Shown here in pieces: positions 1 to 6,637 of a DNA stretch of 15,684 nt (positions within the stretch are counted from its first letter, which is position 1; each line of letters begins with the position of its first letter). A program made the position numbers and the translations under genes. Source of the stretch: JBKJTP01 sp046590195 (GTDB lineage: Bacteria; Bacteroidota; Ignavibacteria; Palsa-1295); contig JBKJTP010000127.1 of assembly GCA_046590195.1 (NCBI GenBank), positions 1 through 15,684 of the forward strand, read 5' to 3'. The notes under the pieces were generated by a model. That model saw only the letters and a program-made list of their open reading frames with translations, had not been told where the DNA came from and searched no databases.

Positions 1-1
1 G

Positions 2-730
2 GCATCGCTCAATGCGCCAGTTATCTTCAAGATCGCTGAAGATCTGAATAAGATGCAGGTCGCTGCGAATATCGATGAAGCAGATATCGGTCAGGTGAAG
101 GATGGCTTGAACGTGAAGTTCACTGTCGATGCGTATCCTGGCGAGCAGTTCACAGGTTCGGTATTGCAAACGCGTATCAATCCGACCGTAACGCAGAACG
201 TTGTTACCTACAGCGTCATCATTGATGCGAATAACGACGAAGGCAAGTTGCTTCCAGGTTTGACAGCTACGGTGAACATCGTCGCTGATTCACGTGAAGA
301 TGTCCTTCGCATTCCGAATGCAGCGCTCCGCTTCAATCCAGATGGTCCTGCTGCAGGCGGCGCAGGCGGACGTGGTGCTGGTGCGGCTGGTGGTGCAGCT
401 ACGACGCAACGTGGCGGGAACGCTGGTGGGAACACTGCTGGCGGTAACGTAGCGGCAAAGCAAGGCACAGGCCGCGCAGCGCGTACACCAACGATCTACA
501 TCAAAAGCACTACCAAGAATGCTGAAGGCAAGTCAGCACTCCTACCTGTGAAGATCACGCTAGGACTTACCGATGGCGCTTTCACTGAGGTACTGAGCTC
601 AGATCCAGTGCTGAAGACGGGTGATAGTATCGCGACTGGCATTGTCACGGTCGCTTCGCCGAATGCAACAGCGAGTCCATCAAGCAGCCCGATCCCAATG
701 GGTGGCGGCGGCGGACGACGTACGCGCTAA
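2..730 (+). CDS. RND/ABC efflux periplasmic adaptor subunit (MacA/HlyD-like), 3' part
   Basis: The reading frame is open from the left edge, so the N-terminal membrane anchor, hairpin and most of the lipoyl domain are missing. What remains matches the beta-barrel and membrane-proximal parts of the MacA/HlyD membrane fusion family: the stretches NIDEADIGQVKDG, FTVDAYPGEQFTGSV, QNVVTYSVIID and LLPGLTATVNIV are typical. These proteins bridge an inner-membrane exporter to an outer-membrane channel. After the conserved IPNAALRF segment there is a low-complexity stretch rich in Gly, Ala, Asn and Thr (about 347-481) inserted before the last conserved strand, and the C-terminus ends in a Ser/Pro then Gly-rich tail. 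The next gene, starting 13 nt downstream, is a MacB-type permease, which supports a MacAB-like exporter. The substrate cannot be told. Confidence 0.88.
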   Translation, partial: ASLNAPVIFKIAEDLNKMQVAANIDEADIGQVKDGLNVKFTVDAYPGEQFTGSVLQTRINPTVTQNVVTYSVIIDANNDEGKLLPGLTATVNIVADSREDVLRIPNAALRFNPDGPAAGGAGGRGAGAAGGAATTQRGGNAGGNTAGGNVAAKQGTGRAARTPTIYIKSTTKNAEGKSALLPVKITLGLTDGAFTEVLSSDPVLKTGDSIATGIVTVASPNATASPSSSPIPMGGGGGRRTR

Positions 731-743
731 TCGAGCAACAACC

Positions 744-1970
744 ATGAGCATCTTCACACGAAGCGGAAATTCTTTCACGATGGCTTTTCAGTCGTTGCGC
801 CATAATAAGGTGCGTGCGACACTGACCATGCTCGGCATCATCATCGGTGTTGCAGCAGTGATCACGATGACAGCTATCGGACAAGGCGCACAGAAATCTG
901 TTGCTGATCGTATCGGATCAATGGGCACAAATGTGCTGACGATCTATCCTGGCTCGTCGAACATGGGCGGCGTCTCCGGCGGCGCAGGGACTTCACAGCG
1001 TCTTACAATGGGCGACGCGAATGCGCTGAAGCGCATTCCGACGATCACCGCAGTCGCGCCGATCGTCAACTCTAACGCGCAAGTCGTCGCTGGTAATAAC
1101 AATTGGTCAACCCGCGTAAACGGCACGACGGAAGATTATCAGACCGTCAAAGCATGGAATCTCACCTCAGGTGCGTACTTCACAGGAAGCGATGTGCGCA
1201 GCGGGGCGAAGGTAGCGGTGCTTGGCAAGTCGGTTGCCGATGCACTCTTCACGAATGGTGAAGATCCAGTGGGTCAGACGATTCGCATTAAGAAGCTGCC
1301 GTTCATTGTAGTTGGCGTGCTAGAAGCGAAAGGCTCTAATGGATTCGCGGATCAGGATGATATCATTCTTGCACCTCTTACGACCGTGCAAAAGAAGCTT
1401 GCTGGTGTTACGCATGTGAACACGATCATTGCGAGTACGGTAACCGCAGAGGCGACATCGGAAGCGATCGAGCAGATCAACGAAACCTTGCGCGCAGCAC
1501 ACAAGCTGCAACCTGGCGAGGACAACGACTTCATGGTCCGCTCACAGATCGAGCTAGCTCAGATGGCTGATGCGAACACTGCAACAATGACCAATCTTCT
1601 TCGCAATGCAGCGATCATTGCACTGCTTGTTGGTGGTATCGGCATCATGAACATCATGCTCGTCTCCGTGACGGAGCGTACGCGCGAGATCGGTATCCGT
1701 AAGGCTATCGGTGCAAAGGGCTCTGATGTGATGACGCAATTTCTGGTCGAAGCGATCACGCTGTCTTTCGTTGGCGGATTGATCGGTCTCGGAATTGGCT
1801 ACGCAGCCAGCGCAATAGTCTCGGCGCAGAATGGCTGGGTGCTTGTCATCGATCCATCGGCTACGCTGATGGCGGTAGGCGCAGCCTCGCTAGTAGGCGT
1901 ATTCTTCGGCTTCTACCCAGCCCGCAAGGCCTCGAAGCTTAATCCGATCGACGCGCTGAGATACGAGTAA
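744..1970 (+). CDS. MacB/FtsX-family ABC transporter permease
   Basis: A 408-residue inner-membrane permease of the MacB type: one N-terminal helix (about residues 25-46), a large periplasmic core domain (about 50-280), and three C-terminal helices (about 286-308, 336-360, 373-393) forming the FtsX domain. The signature SVTERTREIGIRKAIGA follows the second helix, and the protein ends in the usual PARKASKLNPIDALRYE. No Walker motifs are present, so unlike E. coli MacB the ATPase must be a separate gene, not visible here and presumably upstream. The frame is open upstream to 621, but the ATG at 744 is chosen because it gives the family's usual N-terminus and lies just after the adaptor's stop at 730. 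The two genes are almost certainly one operon. Function is mechanotransmission-type export of an unknown substrate (macrolide, lipid, peptide or siderophore in characterised relatives). Confidence 0.92.
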   Translation: MSIFTRSGNSFTMAFQSLRHNKVRATLTMLGIIIGVAAVITMTAIGQGAQKSVADRIGSMGTNVLTIYPGSSNMGGVSGGAGTSQRLTMGDANALKRIPTITAVAPIVNSNAQVVAGNNNWSTRVNGTTEDYQTVKAWNLTSGAYFTGSDVRSGAKVAVLGKSVADALFTNGEDPVGQTIRIKKLPFIVVGVLEAKGSNGFADQDDIILAPLTTVQKKLAGVTHVNTIIASTVTAEATSEAIEQINETLRAAHKLQPGEDNDFMVRSQIELAQMADANTATMTNLLRNAAIIALLVGGIGIMNIMLVSVTERTREIGIRKAIGAKGSDVMTQFLVEAITLSFVGGLIGLGIGYAASAIVSAQNGWVLVIDPSATLMAVGAASLVGVFFGFYPARKASKLNPIDALRYE

Positions 1971-1979
1971 ACGTTTTCC

Positions 1980-2136
1980 CGTAGGGCCACATGGCAATGT
2001 GGCCGGGATGCGGGCTGCATATTCCAGATTTTGCTGATAAAGAGCGTGGGCTGAGAGCTTTCAGTCCACGCTCTTTTATTTCTGCATCCGAAAGTTCATT
2101 GCCCGCATTCCGGCCACATTGCCATGTGGCCCTACG
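1980..2136. repeat. REPIN/BIME-like nested palindrome with GTAG-tagged arms
   Basis: Positions 1980-2015 and 2101-2136 are 36-nt inverted repeats with a single difference (G2007 against T2109), which would still pair as G-U in RNA. Each arm is itself a palindrome: GTAG, then GGCCACAT, loop GGCA, ATGTGGCC (1981-2004), mirrored at 2112-2135. A GTAG tetranucleotide next to a short palindrome is the hallmark of REP elements mobilised by RAYT (TnpA-REP) transposases, and two REPs in inverted orientation form a REPIN or BIME. This identification rests on structure only. The spacer holds a separate terminator hairpin. The alternative is a one-off giant hairpin. Confidence 0.65.
2039..2080 (+). terminator. 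Intrinsic terminator after the permease gene
   Basis: A stem of about 16 pairs (2039-2054 with 2061-2076, two G-U pairs, loop about 6 nt) is preceded by ATAAA and followed by TTTTATTT. Both flanks are A/T-rich, so it could work in either direction. It sits inside the spacer of the larger inverted repeat and most simply ends the exporter transcript. Confidence 0.8.
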
Positions 2137-2168
2137 AATGAGAGCCGTGGTTTTGTCGTTCTTCTTTT

Positions 2169-3107
2169 ATGAGCATCCTCACCCGCCTCATCCCACACCA
2201 GTATTCGATCGCATCATCGAATGACGATCCGCGTCTCGGTCAATTGATCGGAGGACTCGATCAACTAGATCAGGCTGATGTTGTAATCTTCGGAGTGCCA
2301 ACCGATGAAGGTATTCTCCGTAATGGCGGACGAATCGGTGCAGCACGCGCACCTGACAAGATCCGCGACCATCTCGCAAAGCTTACTCCCTTCGCAGGCC
2401 CATCTCATAACAAGCAACTCGATCAGATCAAGATCGTCGATCTCGGCAACGTGCCCGCTGGCGAGCTTGAAGACATGCACGAACTGGCCCGAGCGATAAC
2501 ATCAGAATTGATCGAACAAGGCAAGTTTGTGATCGCACTTGGAGGAGGACATGATGTCACCTATCCACTGGTCAAAGGCTACGCTTTGGCGAACCCATCA
2601 CCATCGCTCATCAACATTGATGCGCATCTCGATGTGCGACCTCGCAACGATGGCAAGCATCATTCGGGCTCAAGCTTTCGCTTGCTGATCGAAGAGGGCC
2701 ATGTCGAAGGCAAGAACTTCACCGAGTTCGGCATTCAGCCGAATGTGATCGCACAGGGGCACTATGATTGGTTGATCGCCCAAGGATCGGCAGTCAAGTT
2801 CTTCGGTGATCTGAGTAATGGCTCGCGAGCTTTCTCGGCGTGGCTTGATGCACAGAGGGAGCACTGTTACGTTAGCTTTGATGTCGATGCTATCCGCTCA
2901 AGTGACGCGCCAGGAGTAAGCGCGCCGGCAGCGATTGGCTTCACCGCTGCCGAGGCTATGGGAATGTGCTTCCAGGCGGGAAATTCATCGAAGGTCGGGA
3001 TGATCGACTTTGTCGAGGTTTCTCCGAAGAATGACATTGATGACAGAACATCTCGGCTCGTTGCCCGTATGATCGCGAACGTGATGCTTGGCGTGGCAAA
3101 TCGCTAG
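2169..3107 (+). CDS. hutG: Ureohydrolase, probable formimidoylglutamase (HutG-like)
   Basis: A 312-residue arginase/agmatinase/formimidoylglutamase-family enzyme. All binuclear manganese motifs are visible: GGGHD (residues 125-129), NIDAHLD (149-155) and SFDVDAI (236-242), followed by the family's APGVSAP, with the late glutamate in FVEVSP (E283). The substrate loop after the second motif reads HHSGSSFR, closer to HutG (SSGTPFR type) than to arginase or agmatinase. The expected reaction is hydrolysis of N-formimidoyl-glutamate to glutamate and formamide, the last step of one histidine-degradation route. No hutH, hutU or hutI is present in the window, so agmatinase or another guanidine hydrolase remains possible. 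The start is the ATG at 2169. It stands alone between the REP-like element and pdxS, 64 nt from the latter. Confidence 0.8.
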   Translation: MSILTRLIPHQYSIASSNDDPRLGQLIGGLDQLDQADVVIFGVPTDEGILRNGGRIGAARAPDKIRDHLAKLTPFAGPSHNKQLDQIKIVDLGNVPAGELEDMHELARAITSELIEQGKFVIALGGGHDVTYPLVKGYALANPSPSLINIDAHLDVRPRNDGKHHSGSSFRLLIEEGHVEGKNFTEFGIQPNVIAQGHYDWLIAQGSAVKFFGDLSNGSRAFSAWLDAQREHCYVSFDVDAIRSSDAPGVSAPAAIGFTAAEAMGMCFQAGNSSKVGMIDFVEVSPKNDIDDRTSRLVARMIANVMLGVANR

Positions 3108-3171
3108 CTGAAAATTACCGGATATTTACCTGACTCTCGTGCGTTTGTTGGGCAGTTAAAACAGGTTCTCT

Positions 3172-4140
3172 ATGAATACGAACGGATTCTCCTCCCATAA
3201 CGGCTCTTCTAACGGGCATTCTGCTAACGGCTCAAGCAACGGCACTTCAAACGGTACCCCAAAGCGCGGCACGGTACTCGTCAAGCGTGCTTTCCCACAG
3301 ATGCTTAAAGGCGGCGTCATCATGGACGTTGTCAATGCCGAGCAGGCAAAGATCGCTGAAGATGCAGGCGCCGCAGCAGTCATGGCGCTCGAGCGCGTAC
3401 CTGCAGATATCCGCGCACATGGCGGCGTCGCTCGCATGTCAGATCCGGAGCTGATCATCGGTATTCGCAAGGCTGTTTCTATTCCTGTCATGGCGAAGGC
3501 GCGTATCGGACACTTCGTCGAGGCGCAGATCCTTCAGTCGCTTGGCATCGATTGCATCGATGAGAGCGAAGTGCTCACGATGGCTGATGAGGAGCATCAC
3601 ATCGACAAGCATCAGTTTGAGATACCATTCGTCTGCGGCGCACGCAATCTAGGCGAAGCGCTTCGCCGTATCGCTGAAGGTGCAGCGATGCTTCGCACAA
3701 AGGGCGAGGCAGGTACAGGAGACGTTGTGGAAGCCGTTCGTCATGCACGTTCGATCTTCGGTGAGATTCGTCGATTGCAAGCGATGGCACCTGAAGAGCG
3801 TTATCGTTTTGCGAAAGAGATCATGTCTCCTATCGATCTCGTGATCGAAGTTGCTGAGACCGGCAAGCTTCCTGTCGTGAACTTCGCAGCCGGCGGTATT
3901 GCAACGCCTGCTGATGCAGCGTTGATGATGCAGCTCGGTGTCGATGGTGTGTTCGTTGGTTCGGGCATCTTTAAGTCGGGTGATCCAGCGAAGCGTGCGA
4001 ACGCGATCGTCAAGGCAACGACGCATTACAACAATCCTGATATCCTGGCTGAGGTGAGCAAGGGCATCGGTGAGCCGATGGTCGGCCGCACAGTGATGAC
4101 GCTCGCAGAGACAGAGCTTCTCGCTGGCCGCGGACACTAA
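3172..4140 (+). CDS. pdxS: Pyridoxal 5'-phosphate synthase, lyase subunit PdxS
   Basis: 322 residues. PdxS builds PLP from ribose 5-phosphate, glyceraldehyde 3-phosphate and ammonia delivered by PdxT, in a 12+12 complex. The catalytic residues are in place: D52 (in MDVVNAEQAK), K109 (VMAKARIGH) and K177 (LRTKGEAGTG). These equal D24, K81 and K149 of the Bacillus subtilis enzyme with a constant offset of 28. The offset comes from an N-terminal extension of about 28 residues made almost only of Ser, Asn, Gly, His and Thr, absent from the usual roughly 290-295-residue protein. The conserved core begins near KRGTVLVKRAFPQMLKGG. No ATG nearer the core is available, the first internal Met being M44 inside conserved sequence, so the extension is probably translated. 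pdxT follows after a terminator. Confidence 0.97.
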   Translation: MNTNGFSSHNGSSNGHSANGSSNGTSNGTPKRGTVLVKRAFPQMLKGGVIMDVVNAEQAKIAEDAGAAAVMALERVPADIRAHGGVARMSDPELIIGIRKAVSIPVMAKARIGHFVEAQILQSLGIDCIDESEVLTMADEEHHIDKHQFEIPFVCGARNLGEALRRIAEGAAMLRTKGEAGTGDVVEAVRHARSIFGEIRRLQAMAPEERYRFAKEIMSPIDLVIEVAETGKLPVVNFAAGGIATPADAALMMQLGVDGVFVGSGIFKSGDPAKRANAIVKATTHYNNPDILAEVSKGIGEPMVGRTVMTLAETELLAGRGH

Positions 4141-4157
4141 GTAAGAGAACTACATAT

Positions 4158-4201
4158 AGGTCCTATAAGTCGTATAGGACTTATAGGACCTTTTTCTTTT
4201 T
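4158..4201 (+). terminator. Strong intrinsic terminator between pdxS and pdxT
   Basis: A perfect 14-bp inverted repeat (4158-4171 with 4178-4191), 6-nt loop GTATAG, followed by TTTTTCTTTTT. The U-tract runs right up to the pdxT ATG at 4202. It ends the pdxS transcript or acts as an attenuator. Confidence 0.9.
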
Positions 4202-4813
4202 ATGGCTTCTTCTCCCCTCATCGGCATCCTCGCTCTTCAAGGCAACTTCAAGGAGCACGCGAACAAGTTCAGAACTCTCGGCTGCGAGACCCGAGAGATC
4301 CGCCGTGTATCTGAACTCGATGGGATCAGTGCGCTCGTACTTCCTGGCGGCGAATCGACGACAGTAGCATTACTCGAACAAGCCGAGCCGCAGATCAGCA
4401 ATGCCGAGACACACGAGACGATCTTCGATGCGATCAAGCGCAAGGCGCAGTTCGGTTTACCGATCTGGGGTACATGCATGGGCTCCATCCTGCTCGCAAA
4501 AGAGATCGAAGGCTCCACGCAAGGCAGGCTTGCATTAATGGATATCAAGGTGCGCCGCAACGCGTTCGGTCCGCAGCGCTTTAGCTCGGAAGTGCCGATC
4601 TCTATCCCGGCTATAGGTCATCTGCCATTCCCCGGCATTTTCATTCGCGCTCCACTTATCCTCGAAGCCAGAGGCAATTCCGAGGTACTTGGCCGCATCG
4701 ACGAAGGTATCGTGATGGCCCGTCAGGGGAAATTACTCGCAACAGTGTTCCATCCGGAGGTCGTTGGCGATACTCGTGTGCATGAGTATTTTCTTAGGAT
4801 GATAACCGCATGA
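4202..4813 (+). CDS. pdxT: Pyridoxal 5'-phosphate synthase, glutaminase subunit PdxT
   Basis: 203 residues, a class I glutamine amidotransferase that releases ammonia from glutamine and channels it to PdxS. Visible landmarks are the N-terminal IGILALQGNFKEH, the LPGGEST loop (residues 47-53), the nucleophile C92 in GTCMG, and the H184/E186 pair in FHPEVVGD. The nucleophile elbow usually reads GTCAG, and the HPE motif is usually followed by Leu-Thr, so both are slightly unusual but catalytically intact. The start at 4202 gives the canonical N-terminus and no alternative fits. It is abutted by the U-tract of a strong terminator with no Shine-Dalgarno, so how pdxT is transcribed and translated is unclear. 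A hairpin follows the stop. Confidence 0.96.
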   Translation: MASSPLIGILALQGNFKEHANKFRTLGCETREIRRVSELDGISALVLPGGESTTVALLEQAEPQISNAETHETIFDAIKRKAQFGLPIWGTCMGSILLAKEIEGSTQGRLALMDIKVRRNAFGPQRFSSEVPISIPAIGHLPFPGIFIRAPLILEARGNSEVLGRIDEGIVMARQGKLLATVFHPEVVGDTRVHEYFLRMITA

Positions 4814-4831
4814 GTTGAACAGAGAATAAAG

Positions 4832-4866
4832 AAGGCCACCTTTAAACGAGAGGGCGGCCTTGTTGT
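4832..4866 (+). terminator. Probable terminator after pdxT
   Basis: Stem AAGGCCACC (4832-4840) with GGCGGCCTT (4853-4861), one mismatch, loop of about 12 nt, followed by a T-rich but interrupted tract (TGTTGTCTT). Moderate strength. Confidence 0.6.
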
Positions 4867-5017
4867 CTTATGTTGTTGTGCTTGAGGTGAGAGTCAAGTT
4901 ACTGTAAAGACACTTCACTATGTGAAGAGTTACATCACTGCGCTCAAAAATCTTGGTGAAATAATATTGCACACTCTTACAAATTACGTAGTGAAAGATT
5001 GATGCGAAGTCTGAGCT
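4867..5017. other. Intergenic stretch without a gene
   Basis: A/T-richer sequence between the convergent pdxT and frr ends. The only structure seen is a small hairpin, CTTCAC-TAT-GTGAAG at 4913-4927, with an outer TGTAA/TTACA pairing around it. No tRNA, known riboswitch, or long ORF on either strand. Confidence 0.5.
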
Positions 5018-5116
5018 TCATGTTCGAAGGTGAGAGCGCAACCAGTCGACGCGCCATCTCGGCAACGTATGCTGGCTGCTGAGTCCCTGGTCGAAGCGCG
5101 AAGCGACATCACTCAT
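5018..5116 (-). CDS. Candidate small ORF, 32 residues
   Basis: A minus-strand ATG at 5116 opens a 32-codon frame (MSDVASRFDQGLSSQHTLPR, then twelve further residues ending LRT). It is preceded by AAAGGAG (5121-5127 on the plus strand as CTCCTTT) with only 4 nt spacing, unusually good for this window where most genes show no such site. It lies directly downstream of the frr terminator, so expression needs readthrough or its own promoter. A second tiny frame overlaps its stop as ATGA. I recognise no family and no domain. It may be chance. Confidence 0.25.
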   Translation of the reverse strand: MSDVASRFDQGLSSQHTLPRWRVDWLRSHLRT

Positions 5117-5133
5117 GCTACTCCTTTAACAAT

Positions 5134-5156
5134 AAAGCCCCGACATGCGGGGCTTT
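5134..5156 (-). terminator. frr terminator
   Basis: Perfect 9-bp stem AAAGCCCCG (5134-5142) with CGGGGCTTT (5148-5156), 5-nt loop. Read on the minus strand it is followed by a T-rich ATTGTT tail, about 20 nt after the frr stop. Confidence 0.8.
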
Positions 5157-5176
5157 GAACACACTACAGCATGTTG

Positions 5177-5740
5177 TCAGACCTGTAAGACTTCTTTTTC
5201 CTTCTGAGCGACGACCGCATCGACATCTTTGACGCGCGCATCGGTCTTCTTCTGCACATCGTCTTCGCCGCGCTTGCGCTCATCTTCGGAGAAGTGGCTC
5301 TCCTTTTCAGACTTCTTCAGCGATTCCATCGCATCGCGACGGGCATTGCGAACGGAGACCTTCGCTTCTTCACCAAATTTCTTCACGAGCTTTACGATCT
5401 CTTTGCGGCGCTCCTCTGTCAGTGGCGGCATCGGTACGCGAATAAGTTGGCCGTCGTTCATCGGATTGAGCCCGAGGTTCGCGGCCTTGATCGCCTTCTC
5501 AATATGAACCAGCATGCTCTTATCCCACGGCTGGATCGTGATGGTGTGAGCGTCAGGTACTGAAAGACTGGCGACCTGATTGATCGGCGATTGATTGCCA
5601 TAAGCATCAACGCGAACAGTGTCAAGCAGTGCAGTCGAAGCGCGGCCCGTGCGGATCTTTGCTAGTTCGCCTTTGAGGGAATCGAGCCCCTTGGTCATGC
5701 GGCTATCGCACTCGGAGAGAATTTCTTTGATCGTTGCCAT
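5177..5740 (-). CDS. frr: Ribosome recycling factor
   Basis: 187 residues, the normal family length. With EF-G it splits post-termination ribosomes. Conserved features include the start SRMTKGLDSLKGELAKIRTGRAS, the LDTVRVDAYGNQSPINQVASLSVPDAHTITIQPWD region of domain II, and the C-terminal three-helix bundle sequence LTEERRKEIVKLVKKFGEEAKVSVRNARRDA. It lies 42 nt downstream of pyrH in the same orientation, a widely conserved pairing, and is followed by a terminator. Just upstream of its ATG there is a perfect 16-bp palindrome that occupies the region where a ribosome would bind. Confidence 0.98.
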   Translation of the reverse strand: MATIKEILSECDSRMTKGLDSLKGELAKIRTGRASTALLDTVRVDAYGNQSPINQVASLSVPDAHTITIQPWDKSMLVHIEKAIKAANLGLNPMNDGQLIRVPMPPLTEERRKEIVKLVKKFGEEAKVSVRNARRDAMESLKKSEKESHFSEDERKRGEDDVQKKTDARVKDVDAVVAQKEKEVLQV

Positions 5741-5744
5741 TGTG

Positions 5745-5760
5745 ACGTATCGCGATACGT
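5745..5760. promoter_or_regulatory. Perfect 16-bp palindrome at the frr translation start
   Basis: ACGTATCGCGATACGT reads the same on both strands. It sits 4 nt upstream of the frr start codon within the pyrH-frr gap. It could be an operator for a dimeric regulator, or an RNA hairpin (6-bp stem, CGCG loop) over the initiation region. Neither is proven. Confidence 0.45.
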
Positions 5761-5782
5761 GAGAGAGAGTACTTCTAAAAAT

Positions 5783-6529
5783 TTACTTCAGCGAGTAGAC
5801 CACTTCGCTGCCGACCCCATCCATGGTCAGCACGCGGGCAAGTGAGTCCTTCTCGTTCATGTTAAACACAACGATGGGCAGTTTATTCTCCTGACACATC
5901 GTGATCGCTGTAAGATCCATGACGCGAAGCCCCTTCTGCAGCATATCCTGATAGGTGATACGCGGGATGCGGATCGCATCCGGGTTCTTCTCTGGATCGG
6001 AGTCATAGATGCCATCGACGCGCGTGCCCTTGAGCACCGCATCCGCATCGATCTCCACCGCGCGGAGCGCCGCAGCGGTATCTGTGGTAAAGAACGGGTT
6101 GCCAGTGCCGCAACCGAAGATCACAACGCGGCCCTTCTCGAGGTGCCGAACGGCTTTGCGTCGAATAAAAGGCTCGGCCATCTGGATCATCGAGATCGCA
6201 GACATCAGGCGCGTATAGACTCCCTTCGCTTCCAGGCTGTTCTGCAATGCCAGAGCATTGATCATCGTGGCAAGCATCCCCATGTGGTCGCCCTGGACCT
6301 TCTGAATGCCGTCATGGCTGTTCTCGACGCCCCGGTAGATGTTACCACCCCCGACGACGATACCGACTTGTACGCCGAGTTCTAGTGCCTTTATGATCTC
6401 GTCGGCGAAATGAGTGATCATTTTGGGGTCGATGCCATACTCCTGATCGCCCATGAGGGACTCGCCCGAAAGCTTGAGGAGAACACGCTTATATCGGAGA
6501 CTGGTGGAGGCTGGGACCGCTGATTTCAT
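5783..6529 (-). CDS. pyrH: UMP kinase
   Basis: 248 residues. Phosphorylates UMP to UDP with ATP, feeding pyrimidine nucleotide supply. It belongs to the bacterial hexameric amino-acid-kinase-fold family. Motifs: KLSGESLMG (residues 19-27), VVGGGN (58-63), GDHMGMLAT (80-88), GTGNPFFTTD (141-150), the uridine/ATP segment KGTRVDGIYDSDP (167-179) and MDLTA (204-208). The N-terminus carries about ten extra residues before RYKRVLLKLSGE. Usually pyrH follows tsf directly. Here 3 kb of other genes intervene, so it must have its own promoter or depend on readthrough past a terminator-like hairpin. A degraded second copy of its beginning lies at 8889-8957. Confidence 0.98.
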   Translation of the reverse strand: MKSAVPASTSLRYKRVLLKLSGESLMGDQEYGIDPKMITHFADEIIKALELGVQVGIVVGGGNIYRGVENSHDGIQKVQGDHMGMLATMINALALQNSLEAKGVYTRLMSAISMIQMAEPFIRRKAVRHLEKGRVVIFGCGTGNPFFTTDTAAALRAVEIDADAVLKGTRVDGIYDSDPEKNPDAIRIPRITYQDMLQKGLRVMDLTAITMCQENKLPIVVFNMNEKDSLARVLTMDGVGSEVVYSLK

Positions 6530-6595
6530 GTAGAAGCGAATTGCGTAACCTTAGAGTACCTGCAGACCCTGCAAAAATAAGCACAGATGGGACGG

Positions 6596-6626
6596 AAAAA
6601 CTGCAAACCACTTATGGCTGGGTTTG
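6596..6626 (-). terminator. Probable terminator of the NnrS-family gene
   Basis: On the minus strand CAAACC (6621-6626) pairs with GGTTTG (6604-6609) around an 11-nt loop and is followed by GCAGTTTTT. The 6-bp stem is modest. It lies between the NnrS stop and pyrH. Confidence 0.55.
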
Positions 6627-6637
6627 TCCTTGCCCGA

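Noticed and set aside
1991..2224. 77-codon plus-strand frame across the nested palindrome
   Set aside because: It simply reads through the inverted repeats and into the ureohydrolase gene out of frame.
3649..4137. 162-codon minus-strand frame opposite pdxS
   Set aside because: Antisense shadow rich in Cys, His and Arg, covering the conserved half of PdxS.
4867..5176. Possible tRNA or other structured RNA in the pdxT-frr gap
   Set aside because: No cloverleaf, no CCA-type end, no recognised riboswitch core. Only short hairpins and the frr terminator.
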